Positions 16,797 to 25,830 of a stretch of 64,000 nucleotides of DNA are shown piece by piece; the stretch's first letter is position 1, and every line of letters begins with the position of its first letter. Location of the stretch: contig CAZSRS010000001.1 of NCBI GenBank assembly GCA_964609625.1, positions 124,001 through 188,000 on the forward strand, read 5' to 3'. The DNA comes from G963674665 sp964609625. Lineage in GTDB: Bacteria; Desulfobacterota; Desulfovibrionia; Desulfovibrionales; Desulfovibrionaceae. The translations under genes were made by a program, and so were the position numbers. Under the pieces are notes generated by a model. The model was given only the letters and a program-made list of their open reading frames with translations. It was not told the origin of the DNA and did not search any database.

Positions 16797-18185
16797 ATGC
16801 CGCAATCCCTTTCCAAAGCGCAGCGCACCGCCGTGCGGCGGATGTTCCCGGAAGAGGACTGCCTGTTCGCTCCCGAGATGGTCCTGCCCTTCGGCGCCGA
16901 CGCCAGCAGGCTCTCCGCAACGCCCCTGGCCGTGGTCCGCCCCACGGGGTTGGAGCAATGCCAAGAGTTCATGGCCTGGGCCCAGGCAGAGGACGTGCCC
17001 GTGTACACCCGCGCCCGCGCCACCAACGTGGTGGGCGCCTGCGTGCCCGCCCCCCCCGGCGTGGTGGTCTCCACCCTGAAGCTGAACCGCATCCTGGAGA
17101 TCGACCCCGCGGATTTCGTGGCCGTGCTCCAACCCGGCGTGATCACCGCCGACCTCCAAGCCCAAGCAGCGGAAAAACGTCTCTTCTACCCCCCGGACCC
17201 GGCCAGCGTGCGCTCCTCCACCATCGGGGGCAACGTGTCCACCTGCGCCGGGGGCATGCGCGCCCTGAAATACGGCGTGACCCGCGACTACGTGCTGGCC
17301 TTGGAGGCGGTGCTGCCCGGCGGCGGGGTGATCCGCCCCGGCCGGCGTACGCACAAGAACGTGGTCGGTCTGGATCTGGTACGGCTGCTGGTTGGTTCCG
17401 AGGGCACCCTGGCCCTGATCACAGGGATCACCCTCAAGCTGTTGCCCCTGCCCGAGGCCACGGCCTCCCTGCTGCTGGGTTTCACGGCCCTGGAGCAGGC
17501 CCTTGACGCGGCACGACGGATATTTGCCGCGGGCATCCTGCCCACGGCCCTGGAGTTCATGGACCAAGAGGTACTGCACTGCCTGGACGCGGCGCCCAAC
17601 GTGCCTCCCGTACCCTGGCCCAGGGAGACGCGGGCGGTGTTGTTGGTCAAGCTGGACGGCGCGGCCGAGACCTTGCATCCGGCCATGGCCCGACTGGAGC
17701 GGATAGTTGCGCCCACCCACCCCACCTATCAAGCCACGGGCGCGGATCGAGCAGAGGAAGCCCTCTGGGAGCTGCGCCGGCTCATCAACCCCGCCTCCTA
17801 TACCGTGGCGCCGGACAAGATCAGCGACGACGTCACCGTGCCCCGGGGCAAGGTGGCCCCGGCCCTGGAGACCTTCCGAGCCATCGGCCGAAACTCGGGA
17901 CTCAGGATCCTCTGCTTCGGCCATCTGGGTGACGGCAACATCCACGTGAACATCATGCACCACGCCGCCGATCTTCAGGAACGCGAACGAGCGCTCCAGG
18001 CCAAGAACGACGTGCTCGAGGCAGTGCTTCGGCTCGGGGGCAGCCTCTCCGGTGAGCACGGCGTGGGCCTGAGCAAGGCGGCATATGTGCACAAACAACT
18101 CGCCCCCCAGGAGCGTGCCCTGATGCGCTCCATCAAGGCTGCCTTCGACCCCACTGGGATCATGAATCCAGGTAAGGGATTCTGA
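16797..18185 (+). CDS. GlcD/D-lactate dehydrogenase-type FAD-linked oxidase
   Basis: A 462-residue flavoprotein. The N-terminal FAD-binding half contains the PCMH pattern (TRARATNVVGACVPAPPGVVVS, then IGGNVSTCAGGMRALKYGVTRDYVLALEAVLPGG); the C-terminal half holds the conserved CFGHLGDGNIHVNI and GSLSGEHGVGLSKA motifs. These are typical of GlcD/Dld enzymes oxidising D-lactate or glycolate. In sulfate reducers the usual substrate would be D-lactate (inference). No iron-sulfur partner subunit is adjacent. It starts 27 bases after smpB with GAGGCGCC upstream. Confidence 0.88.
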   Translation: MPQSLSKAQRTAVRRMFPEEDCLFAPEMVLPFGADASRLSATPLAVVRPTGLEQCQEFMAWAQAEDVPVYTRARATNVVGACVPAPPGVVVSTLKLNRILEIDPADFVAVLQPGVITADLQAQAAEKRLFYPPDPASVRSSTIGGNVSTCAGGMRALKYGVTRDYVLALEAVLPGGGVIRPGRRTHKNVVGLDLVRLLVGSEGTLALITGITLKLLPLPEATASLLLGFTALEQALDAARRIFAAGILPTALEFMDQEVLHCLDAAPNVPPVPWPRETRAVLLVKLDGAAETLHPAMARLERIVAPTHPTYQATGADRAEEALWELRRLINPASYTVAPDKISDDVTVPRGKVAPALETFRAIGRNSGLRILCFGHLGDGNIHVNIMHHAADLQERERALQAKNDVLEAVLRLGGSLSGEHGVGLSKAAYVHKQLAPQERALMRSIKAAFDPTGIMNPGKGF

Positions 18186-18214
18186 CCTTGCCTGCCGGCG
18201 CGGCGCATGAAAAA

Positions 18215-18248
18215 CCCCGCACGTTTCCTCTCATCGAAGCGTGCGGGG
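18215..18248 (-). terminator. rho-independent terminator of the minus-strand small membrane gene
   Basis: A 9-base perfect stem, CCCCGCACG (18215-18223) with CGTGCGGGG (18240-18248). Read on the minus strand it is followed by a T-run (AAAAA at 18210-18214 on the plus strand), so it ends transcription coming from 18277-18633. It also lies about 30 bases past the GlcD gene and may stop that transcript less efficiently. Confidence 0.8.
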
Positions 18249-18276
18249 ATTGCTTGCTCGCCCTGGCGGCCGCCGC

Positions 18277-18633
18277 TCAGCGCACCGGTTTGGACTGGTC
18301 AAAGGCCAGAATCAGCGGCGGAAGAAAGGGAAAGAGGATGAACAGCAGGCCAAAGAGGATGGGGCTGTAGTCCAGCCGACCAGCGATCTTGCCCCAGACC
18401 ACGGCGGCCACAATGAAGTTGACGAAGGGAATGATAAACCAGATCACGTGGATGGCGCCCATGCCCGCACAGCGCAACAACAGCACCATGTTCCAGATGG
18501 GAATCAGGAACTCCACGAAGGATCCCACCCCGAATTTCCGCCCCAGCCGGGCCATGACCCAGGAGTAGAAAAGATAGATCCCCAGCCAGAATACCACTAC
18601 GATAAACAGACTGCCGGCACTGCCGTCTTCCAT
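18277..18633 (-). CDS. small four-helix membrane protein, DUF5684-like
   Basis: A 118-residue protein with about four hydrophobic segments: LFIVVVFWLGIYLFYSWVMA, FLIPIWNMVLLLRCAG, IHVIWFIIPFVNFIVAAVVWG and ILFGLLFILFPFLPPLILAF. The P-I-W-N/P-F-V-N pattern resembles DUF5684-type proteins of unknown role. An N-terminal MEDGSAGS segment precedes the first helix. It ends before a strong terminator and appears monocistronic. Confidence 0.7.
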   Translation of the reverse strand: MEDGSAGSLFIVVVFWLGIYLFYSWVMARLGRKFGVGSFVEFLIPIWNMVLLLRCAGMGAIHVIWFIIPFVNFIVAAVVWGKIAGRLDYSPILFGLLFILFPFLPPLILAFDQSKPVR

Positions 18634-18721
18634 TCCCCGCTTCCCCGTTATTCTGTCGCCTGCGCCGCCGCCAAGTTAGCGCCACAGGTGGTTGATTATT
18701 TCATCCCAGGCACGACCATCA

Positions 18722-19897
18722 CTACCGCGCGCGAGCGAACCCAGCCGCGGAGCGCTCGATGATCTCCCGCTCAACGCAGAAGGTCAACCGGAAATGACCG
18801 GGCCGGCCGAAACCGACGCCGGGTACCGCCAGGACGAGCTGTTCCTGCAGTCTGTTCACGAAGGCCACGTCATCGCCGCCGGGCGCCTTGGGGAAGAAGT
18901 AGAACGAGCCCTTGGGCATCTGGTACTCGTAACCCGCGTCGTCCAGCACCTTGGCCATGGCCTTGCGCCGGGCGTCGTACACCGAGACGTCCACCCGCGC
19001 GCTCAGGCATTTGGCCATGAGCGCCTGCCCCACCGAGGGGGCGTTCACGAACCCCAATATCCTGTTGGCCAGCACCATGCCCTCGGCCAGCTTGGCCTTG
19101 TCGGGCATGTCCGGCGCCAGCAGGGCGTAGCCAACGCGCTCCCCAGCCAGTGACAGACTCTTGGAAAAAGAACTGACCACCACGCTGTAGGGATAGTGCG
19201 GCAGCACCGAGGGCACCTGGACGCCGTCAAAGGTCAGGAAGCGGTAGGGCTCGTCCGAGACCAGGAACACGGGGCGTCCGAACCGCTCGCTTTTCTCCTT
19301 CAGGAGTCGGGTCAGCGCCACGATCTCGTCCTCGCCGTAGACCTGCCCCGTGGGGTTGTTGGGCGAATTGATCAGCACCGCGCGGACGTCCGGGGTCAGG
19401 GCTTTGTCCATAGCCTCCAGGTCCAGGGAAAAGTCCGCGGCGCTGGGTACGGGCTTGAACCCGCCGCCGTGGTTTTCGACGTAGAAGCCGTATTCCACGA
19501 AAAAGGGGGACACGCCCAGAACCACGTCGCCGGGATTGAGCACGGCGCGGAAAAAGGTATTGATGGCGCCGGCCGCGCCGCAGGTGACGATGACATCCTC
19601 GGAGGTCACGGACACGCCCTGCTCCCTGCCGAGGTGTTCGGCTAGGGCCTGCCGCGCCCAGGGAAAGCCAGGATTGGGCATGTACCCGAAGGCAAAGGGT
19701 TTGTCCGCGCCCTCGGCGATCTCCAGCATGGCCTGCTTGATCTCCGGAGGCGGGGGCAGATCCGGGTTGCCCAGGCTGAAGTCGCACACGGCCTCCTCAC
19801 CGTGTTGCTTTTTCAGGGCCGCTCCTGTCTCGAACATCTTGCGGATCCAGGACGCCCTAAGCAAATACCCCTCCACCTGCGTGGACAAAAGACCCAT
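18722..19897 (-). CDS. class I/II PLP-dependent aminotransferase
   Basis: A 391-residue fold-type I enzyme. The start (complement of 19895-19897) has a strong AGGAGGAAACG site. DFSLGNPDLPPPPEI, TCGAAGAINTFFRAVL, INSPNNPTGQVYGEDEI, LVSDEPYRFLTF and SSFSKSLSLAGERVGYALL cover the substrate arginine region and the Schiff-base lysine (SKSLSLAGER). The closest general type is aspartate or broad-specificity aminotransferase; donor and acceptor cannot be told from sequence. It follows a radical SAM gene by 47 bases on the same strand. Confidence 0.88.
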   Translation of the reverse strand: MGLLSTQVEGYLLRASWIRKMFETGAALKKQHGEEAVCDFSLGNPDLPPPPEIKQAMLEIAEGADKPFAFGYMPNPGFPWARQALAEHLGREQGVSVTSEDVIVTCGAAGAINTFFRAVLNPGDVVLGVSPFFVEYGFYVENHGGGFKPVPSAADFSLDLEAMDKALTPDVRAVLINSPNNPTGQVYGEDEIVALTRLLKEKSERFGRPVFLVSDEPYRFLTFDGVQVPSVLPHYPYSVVVSSFSKSLSLAGERVGYALLAPDMPDKAKLAEGMVLANRILGFVNAPSVGQALMAKCLSARVDVSVYDARRKAMAKVLDDAGYEYQMPKGSFYFFPKAPGGDDVAFVNRLQEQLVLAVPGVGFGRPGHFRLTFCVEREIIERSAAGFARAR

Positions 19898-19944
19898 CGT
19901 TTCCTCCTCGTAACCTGCGCTGTGGAAGGCCACGCCTCCCAGGT

Positions 19945-20871
19945 TCAACCACTCATGCAGCTCTTACAGATTGCCAGTTCACTGAAATCGCCGGCATGAT
20001 ACGCCCGGATCAGGCGCTCGAAGACCGGGCTGTTCCAGATCTCCGCTATGGAGCGCTCCCCCACGTTGCCCAGCACCACGCTACGTTTCCAGTCATGACA
20101 ACAGAGTATCATGTCACCGTTGTAAAGAATATAGGCCTGCTTGAGGAACAGGTCGCAGTTCCTGCGCAACATCGGCTTGCTCACGGCCAGGGCCTTGAGA
20201 TCCTTGCCGGAGCGGTTGTCCAGGCCGTGGATCTTGAAGGTGACTTGGCGCTCCCCCCAGTAGCGCGCCGCGTATTCCAGCTCGTGTTCCACCAGCCGGG
20301 TACGCAGGGTGGTGATGGAGAGCTTGGGCAGCCTGGAGCCTTTCTTGGCGCGCAGTTCCAGAAAGAGGTCGATGTTGCCCAGGACCTTGTCCAGGGGGAG
20401 CCCCATGCTCTTGCGGAAGGTCTCCTCGCTGTAGCCCTGCACGCTGATCCAGAGGTGCCGCAGTCCGGAATCGATGAGCGCCTCGCTCATCTCGGCAGTG
20501 AGCAGGAGCCCGTTGCTGTTGATCTTGGTCTTGGTGCCGAAGCGGCGCACCTTGTTCAGATAGGCGATGCGCTCGGGCAACTTCCTGTCCAGCAAGGGTT
20601 CGTTCATCAGGTAGGGGCTCACGCGCCCCACGAAGTGCCGGCCGCACTCGTCGGCGATCTTCCTGAACAAGGCGTCGTCCATCTCGCCGTGGGGCAGCGT
20701 GTCCTTGATTTCCTGATAGCCGCAGAACAGACAGGCCGCGTTGCAGCGGCTGGCGGTCTGCACCTGGACGTGCCTTGGAAAACGCGGCCTGGGGCGCCGC
20801 CTGTGTCGCAAAAAACGCCAAGCCTGGGACAGCCGGCCGTCGCCCGGCTCTGGCATGTAGTATTCGCTCAT
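19945..20871 (-). CDS. radical SAM/SPASM domain protein
   Basis: A 308-residue protein with the SAM-cluster motif CNAACLFC (Cys43, Cys47, Cys50) after a basic, Arg-rich N-terminus. The middle includes SPYLMNEPLLD and KTKINSNGLLL strands of the partial TIM barrel. The C-terminal part has NCDLFLKQAYILYNGDMILCCHDW and a final AICKSC, a SPASM-like set of cysteines for an auxiliary iron-sulfur cluster. Substrate unknown; no peptide-modification precursor is visible next to it. Likely co-transcribed with the downstream aminotransferase. Confidence 0.85.
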   Translation of the reverse strand: MSEYYMPEPGDGRLSQAWRFLRHRRRPRPRFPRHVQVQTASRCNAACLFCGYQEIKDTLPHGEMDDALFRKIADECGRHFVGRVSPYLMNEPLLDRKLPERIAYLNKVRRFGTKTKINSNGLLLTAEMSEALIDSGLRHLWISVQGYSEETFRKSMGLPLDKVLGNIDLFLELRAKKGSRLPKLSITTLRTRLVEHELEYAARYWGERQVTFKIHGLDNRSGKDLKALAVSKPMLRRNCDLFLKQAYILYNGDMILCCHDWKRSVVLGNVGERSIAEIWNSPVFERLIRAYHAGDFSELAICKSCMSG

Positions 20872-20939
20872 AATGGCATCGGAAAAATCATAGTGAGGGG
20901 GGGAACAAACGGCCGGATATCCCGGCGCTTCAGGTTCAC

Positions 20940-22388
20940 TCAGGGGATTTCCATCCCCTGACTGCGGTATTCGTTGAGTTTGTTGCGCAGAGTACGCACC
21001 GAAATGCCCAGGAGTTCGGCGGCTTGGGTGCGGTTGCCCGAGGTATGCTCCAGGCCGCGCATGATCATGATGCGCTCCATCTCCTGCAGGGGGAGGATCT
21101 TGCCACCGAGGAACTGTTCGAGGTCGCCCCCGATCAGAGGGCGGGCCACGTGTTCCTGCGCTTCAGGCTGGGGAGCATCCAGGGCCTCGGCCGCGGCCTG
21201 CTCTTCCAGCAAGGGCCAGGACTCGTCGTCCAGCATGAAGTGGTGTTTCTGGATGGGACCGTTGCCGGCGAGGAGCACGGAGCGCTCCATGAGGTTCTGC
21301 AACTCGCGTACGTTTCCCGGCCAGTCGTAACCGGTGAGCCAAGCCACGGCTTCGTCGGAGAACTCCAGCCTGGGCAAGCCGTACTGCTCGCAGTACTTGC
21401 CTACAAAGAATCGCGCCAGTTGCAACACGTCCTCGCCGCGCTCCCTGAGGGGGGGGAGCTTCAAAGGAATGACGTTGAGGCGGAAAAAAAGGTCCTGCCT
21501 GAACTTGCCCTGGTCCACCCATTCCTGGAGGTTGCGGTTGGTGGTGGCCAACACGCGCACGTCGACCTTCACGGTCTCGATTCCCCCCACGCGGTCCAGC
21601 TCGCCCTCCTGAAGCACACGCAGCAGCTTGGCTTGCAAGCCCAAGTCCATTTCGGATATTTCGTCCAGCAGGATGGTGCCCTTGTCCGCGAGTTCGAACC
21701 GGCCCAGCTTGCGTTGCACGGCGCCGGTAAAGGCGCCCTTCTCGTGTCCGAAGAGTTCGCTTTCGAGCAGGTGCTCGGGCAGGGCGGCGCAGTTCACCGC
21801 CACAAAGGGCTTGTCGCCGCGGTCGCTGTGGTTGTGCAGCAGCTTGGCCACCATCTCCTTGCCGGTCCCGGACTCCCCGGAGATCAGCACCGTGGCCTTG
21901 GAACGCGCCACTTGGCGGGCCAGGGCCAGGACACGGCTGATGGCCGGATGCCGGCCGATGATCTGCAAACCCTCGGGCGAGGCAGCGGTGCCCACTGTCG
22001 CGGGCTTTGCCGGGGCGCTTCGGGTCTCGGCCCGCTGAGCAACGGGAATCAGGGCCTGAATCTTTTCCCAGTCCAGAGGCTCGAGCCAATAGTCCCTGGC
22101 GCCCAATTCCATGAGGCGTTGGGCCTCGTCGGCCGATCCCTGATCCGTGAACACGATGACCGGAGGGAAATCCTCCCGGCCGGCGGCTTCGGCGAGCAGA
22201 TCCTCGGCCTTGAATCCAGGCAGTCGCGCCCTGGAAAATACAAGTTCGGGAGAGGACTTCTTGACATACCCCAGGGCACCGGTAAGATTTTCAGCCAGTC
22301 CGGCTTCGTACCCGTCCTCTTTCAAGGCGGGAAAAATCCGCGTCACGGATTGCGGTTGGGCAATGAAAAGAAGTTTGCGACTGGACAT
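20940..22388 (-). CDS. sigma54-dependent response-regulator-type activator with degenerate receiver
   Basis: A 482-residue protein with the NtrC/FlrC layout. Residues 1-120 are receiver-like, but the acidic pocket is missing and the phosphoacceptor position is Arg53 (FSRARLPG in place of the usual SDIRMPG). The AAA+ core has GESGTGKE, ESELFGHEKGAFTGA (the sigma54-contact loop) and WPGNVRELQNLMERSV. The C-terminal Fis-type HTH is RTQAAELLGISVRTLRNKLNEYR, close to the FlrC/FlbD flagellar type. It probably activates constitutively or through a protein partner. Start context is AATGGAAATCC. Confidence 0.92.
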   Translation of the reverse strand: MSSRKLLFIAQPQSVTRIFPALKEDGYEAGLAENLTGALGYVKKSSPELVFSRARLPGFKAEDLLAEAAGREDFPPVIVFTDQGSADEAQRLMELGARDYWLEPLDWEKIQALIPVAQRAETRSAPAKPATVGTAASPEGLQIIGRHPAISRVLALARQVARSKATVLISGESGTGKEMVAKLLHNHSDRGDKPFVAVNCAALPEHLLESELFGHEKGAFTGAVQRKLGRFELADKGTILLDEISEMDLGLQAKLLRVLQEGELDRVGGIETVKVDVRVLATTNRNLQEWVDQGKFRQDLFFRLNVIPLKLPPLRERGEDVLQLARFFVGKYCEQYGLPRLEFSDEAVAWLTGYDWPGNVRELQNLMERSVLLAGNGPIQKHHFMLDDESWPLLEEQAAAEALDAPQPEAQEHVARPLIGGDLEQFLGGKILPLQEMERIMIMRGLEHTSGNRTQAAELLGISVRTLRNKLNEYRSQGMEIP

Positions 22389-22572
22389 GGATTTCCATTA
22401 GCCACAAGCGCTACGATTATCAACGCTTTCGGCGGTTTTTTTTACGGGTCCAGACGCTTGACCAAGGTGACGTCGCTCCCGTAGCCTGGGTATAGCGTGG
22501 CGCCGGGCGCAGTTCAAGGCCCGACTGCGCTGTACATGGGCAGACAACTTTATTTCAGGAGTCAACACCGGC

Positions 22573-23412
22573 ATGGATGCCGACAAACTGCTTACACTGC
22601 TCGAAGCTGTGGCCGCCGGGACCGTCCCGCCGCGCCAGGCCCTGGAGCACTTCCAAACAGAGCCAATCACCCGCACGCTCTCGGGCCTGCATCTGGACAA
22701 CCAACGCAAGCTGCGTACCGGCTTGGCCGAGGTGGTCTTCGCTCCTGGCAAGAATCAGACCCAGTTGCGTGAGGCCGTCGCGGCCCTGGGACACGGAAGC
22801 CAGCCCGTGCTGGTGACCCGCCTGGAACCCGAACCGGCCGAGCACCTCCTCGAGGAGTTCCCCGAGGCCGAGTACTGGCCAGAAGCCAGACTCCTGGCCT
22901 GCAACGCCCCTCAACTACGCAGGGGGTGGCCCGCACAGTCCACACGGAACGAGGCCGCGGAGTGCCTGATCCTCACCGCCGGGGGCGCCGACATGCCCGT
23001 GGCCCTGGAGGCCCTTGGCGTGGCGCGGTTTCTGGGACTGGACGCCGAACTTGCCGGTGATGTGGGCGTGGCTGGGCTGCACCGTATCGAACCCCACCTT
23101 CCCGCCCTGCGCAAGGCGCGGGTGTGCATCGTCTGTGCCGGCATGGAGGGTGCCTTGCCCAGCGTGCTGGGTGGCCTGGTCAGCGCGCCGATCATCGCGG
23201 TTCCCACCTCCGTGGGCTACGGCGCCAGCTTCGGCGGCTTGGCCGCGCTCCTGGCCATGCTCAACTCCTGCGCCCCGGGCGTGGCCGTGGTGAACATCGA
23301 TAACGGCTTCGGGGCAGCCGCACTGGCCCGGAAGATGCTGCGGACGAACCAGACCTGCGATTCCCATCGAGCACCTGTCCCTTGCTCCGCAACCCACAAG
23401 GAAACAGCATAG
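22573..23412 (+). CDS. larB: nickel pincer cofactor biosynthesis protein LarB
   Basis: A 279-residue protein of the PurE/AIR-carboxylase-like LarB family, which carboxylates and hydrolyses nicotinic acid adenine dinucleotide to begin the nickel-pincer cofactor of lactate racemase. The N-terminal region has RKLRTGLAEVVFAPGKNQ; the C-terminal PurE-like core has LILTAGGADMPVALEA, VCIVCAGMEGALPSVLGGL and PIIAVPTSVGYGASFGGLAALLAMLNSCAPGVAVVNIDNGFGAA. An unrelated tail of about 25 residues follows. LarC, LarE and LarA are not in the window. Divergent from the activator gene. Confidence 0.93.
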   Translation: MDADKLLTLLEAVAAGTVPPRQALEHFQTEPITRTLSGLHLDNQRKLRTGLAEVVFAPGKNQTQLREAVAALGHGSQPVLVTRLEPEPAEHLLEEFPEAEYWPEARLLACNAPQLRRGWPAQSTRNEAAECLILTAGGADMPVALEALGVARFLGLDAELAGDVGVAGLHRIEPHLPALRKARVCIVCAGMEGALPSVLGGLVSAPIIAVPTSVGYGASFGGLAALLAMLNSCAPGVAVVNIDNGFGAAALARKMLRTNQTCDSHRAPVPCSATHKETA

Positions 23413-23419
23413 CGCTCCA

Positions 23420-24496
23420 GTGAAACTGTTCTTCATCACCTCCTCCACCAACAACAGTGGCGGCTCCAGACAGGCCCTGTACCTGGCCCAGGGACTGTCG
23501 CACAGGGGTCACGACCTGATCTTTTTCACACCAAAAAAGGCGGAACTGCCCAGCCTGGCACCGGCACTCACCTGGCACGAACTGCCAGAAAGCCGCCTAC
23601 GCTGGAGAGGGGCAGTGGCCGCGGCCCTGCCCTGGGGACAGCCTTTCGTGCTCCACGCCTTCCACAACAAGGCCGTGAAAATGGCCGCCTGGTGGGGGCT
23701 GTTCTGGCGAAGACGCGGCTGCCTGATGGTGGCGCAGCGCGGGGTGGTATTCAAGCCCAACAACCCCCTGCCCTATCTCTCGCCCGGCATCGACCTGTTC
23801 GTGGCCAATTCCCAGGCCTGCGCCTCGGTGCTGCGGAGCAAAGGGGTGCGCCCAGATCGGCTGCGCGTGGTGTTCAACGCCATTCCCCAAGAGCGGGTCA
23901 CCCCGGTGCGTCCCCTGGAGCGAATACGTGAAATCCTGGGCCTGCCCCCCCAGGCAGGCTCCGAGTTCATTTTCGCCTGCGTGGCCAACGACAGCCCCAA
24001 CAAGGGCGTAGCCCTGCTGCTGCGAGCCTTTGCCGGGGCCAAGCTGACCGGAGCGCGTTTGCTGCTCCTGGGCGTGAGCCCGCAGACCTTCGCTCCCCTC
24101 TGCCGGGAGTTGGGCATTGCCGACAGGGTCAGCCTGCCTGGGCGCACCGAACACGTGGCCGATATGCTCCAGCTCTGCCAGGCCTTTGTTCTGCCTTCTT
24201 TTTCTGAGAGCATGCCCAACACCCTGCAGGAGGCCGTCTGCATGGGCCTGCCCGTCATCGCCAGCGCCGTGGGCGGGGTGCCTGAATGCGTGCAGGGCAA
24301 CGGCCTACTCGTACCGCCGGGGGACGAGCAGGCCCTGACCCTGGCCCTGCAGCGCATGCACCAGGCCACACTCGAACGAGAGCAATGGGCCGCGGCCAGC
24401 CGCACCATCGCCGAACAGTTCTCCCTGCCAGGCAAGGTGGAGCGCATGGAAGCGCTCTACCTCCAGTACATGCGTGCCAGAGGACTGGTTTCGTGA
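23420..24496 (+). CDS. family 4 glycosyltransferase
   Basis: A 358-residue GT-B protein starting at GTG 8 bases after larB. LFFITSSTNNSGGSRQALYLAQGLSHRGHDL is the Rossmann N-domain; VANSQACASVLRSKGVRPDRLRVVFNAI and the C-domain PSFSESMPNTLQEAVCMGLPVIASAVGGVPECV hold the E-x7-E nucleotide-sugar site. It probably transfers a sugar to lipopolysaccharide or another cell-surface glycan. Its TGA overlaps the GTG of the next gene by 3 bases. Confidence 0.88.
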   Translation: MKLFFITSSTNNSGGSRQALYLAQGLSHRGHDLIFFTPKKAELPSLAPALTWHELPESRLRWRGAVAAALPWGQPFVLHAFHNKAVKMAAWWGLFWRRRGCLMVAQRGVVFKPNNPLPYLSPGIDLFVANSQACASVLRSKGVRPDRLRVVFNAIPQERVTPVRPLERIREILGLPPQAGSEFIFACVANDSPNKGVALLLRAFAGAKLTGARLLLLGVSPQTFAPLCRELGIADRVSLPGRTEHVADMLQLCQAFVLPSFSESMPNTLQEAVCMGLPVIASAVGGVPECVQGNGLLVPPGDEQALTLALQRMHQATLEREQWAAASRTIAEQFSLPGKVERMEALYLQYMRARGLVS

Positions 24497-25611
24497 GCCC
24501 GCTGCGTCAGGGAGCGCACGGGGGCGCGGTATACGAAACCGCCCGACTGGCAGGACTTGCACCCGAAGCGGTGCTCGACTTCAGCAACAACGCCGACAGC
24601 CTGGCCACTCCTCTGGCCGCGTCGCTGCTGACAGGGATAGAGTACCCCTTTGCCCACTATCCGGAGGAAGGCTCCCCCGAACTGCGCCGGGCCATCGCCA
24701 CCCAGGAGGGCGTGCCTCCCCAAGAAGTGCTGGTTGGCAACGGCTCCTCGGAACTCATCCACCTGGCCTTGCAACGGCTCAAACCCAAGCGCGTGCTCCT
24801 GCTGGGGCCCATCTTCCGGGAATACGCCAGGGCCTGCGCCGCCCTGAGCATCCCACACGCCTTGTACGCCCTGAGCCGGGAAGAGGACTTCAGCCTCGAC
24901 CAACGCCAGTTGGAAGTCGTCCTGGAGACCTTGGCCGCCGGGCGCTTCGAGATGCTCGTGCTCTGCTCCCCGAACAATCCCACGGGCCAGTGCTTCAGGC
25001 TGCTTCATGAACTGGTCGCCCAGGTCCCATGCCCCTATGTGCTGCTGGACGCGGCCTACCGGGAATTCCTCTTCGGCCGGGAGGAGTACCACGAGCACAG
25101 CCATGCACACCTCGTACGGAAGCTTGGCAATTCCGTGCACCTGCTCAGCCTGCACAGTTTTACCAAGTGCTTCGGTGTGCCCGGTCTGCGGCTGGGGTAC
25201 ATGCTGGGGCAGGCCACCCTACTGCACGAGATGGCCTCGGGTCGCGCCCCCTGGATGGTCAGCAGGCATGCGGAACTCTGCGGCCTGAGACTTCTGGAGC
25301 ACCGGCTGCGCTTCGACTCCCTGCGCGTGGACCTGCGCGAGCGACGGCAGGCCTTTCTGAAGCAGTTGGCCTGGACCGGCCTGTTCAGCCACATCCTGCC
25401 CTCGAGCCTGAACTTCCTCACCTGCCGTTTACGCCGGCCCGAAGACGCTGCCGGCATCTATGCCCGGCTGGCGGCCAGAGGCATCCTGGTGCGGGTCTGC
25501 GACAGCATTCCGGGCATGCCTCCGGGGTATCTGCGGCTACAAGTGCGGGCCACGGCGGAAAACGTCGTGCTCGTCAGGGCGCTGCGGGAACTGGCAGGAA
25601 TAACTCCATAG
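24493..25611 (+). CDS. CobD/HisC-like PLP aminotransferase or decarboxylase
   Basis: A 372-residue fold-type I PLP enzyme. GAHGGAVYETARLAG and LDFSNNADSL resemble the H-G-G-x-x-Y-E start of CobD (L-threonine O-3-phosphate decarboxylase, which makes the aminopropanol linker of cobalamin) and of CobC. VGNGSSELIHLAL, LCSPNNPTGQ, LLDAAYREFLF and SLHSFTKCFGVPGLRLGYM follow, the last with the PLP lysine. Histidinol-phosphate aminotransferase is the alternative. Its position just before a cobalamin riboswitch and with CobO in the same window favours CobD, but the assignment is not certain. GTG start overlaps the preceding gene. Confidence 0.65.
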   Translation: MSPLRQGAHGGAVYETARLAGLAPEAVLDFSNNADSLATPLAASLLTGIEYPFAHYPEEGSPELRRAIATQEGVPPQEVLVGNGSSELIHLALQRLKPKRVLLLGPIFREYARACAALSIPHALYALSREEDFSLDQRQLEVVLETLAAGRFEMLVLCSPNNPTGQCFRLLHELVAQVPCPYVLLDAAYREFLFGREEYHEHSHAHLVRKLGNSVHLLSLHSFTKCFGVPGLRLGYMLGQATLLHEMASGRAPWMVSRHAELCGLRLLEHRLRFDSLRVDLRERRQAFLKQLAWTGLFSHILPSSLNFLTCRLRRPEDAAGIYARLAARGILVRVCDSIPGMPPGYLRLQVRATAENVVLVRALRELAGITP

Positions 25612-25830
25612 GATTGTACACCTGTCCAGCTTGGACTTTTCCACTGCATCCTCCGGGGCGTGGTGCGCGAATCCCCGCGAGGTTTCCCCGACGGAGTACG
25701 TTTCCACATAACCTTCCTGGACGCCGCAATGCGTGCCGTGTATTGCTTCCAACACCTGTATCCCCGTTGTCTGCGCCTTGTATTGAGCCTTGTTGACAAA
25801 TCCCTCCGTACACTGCATAGCTGCATCATT

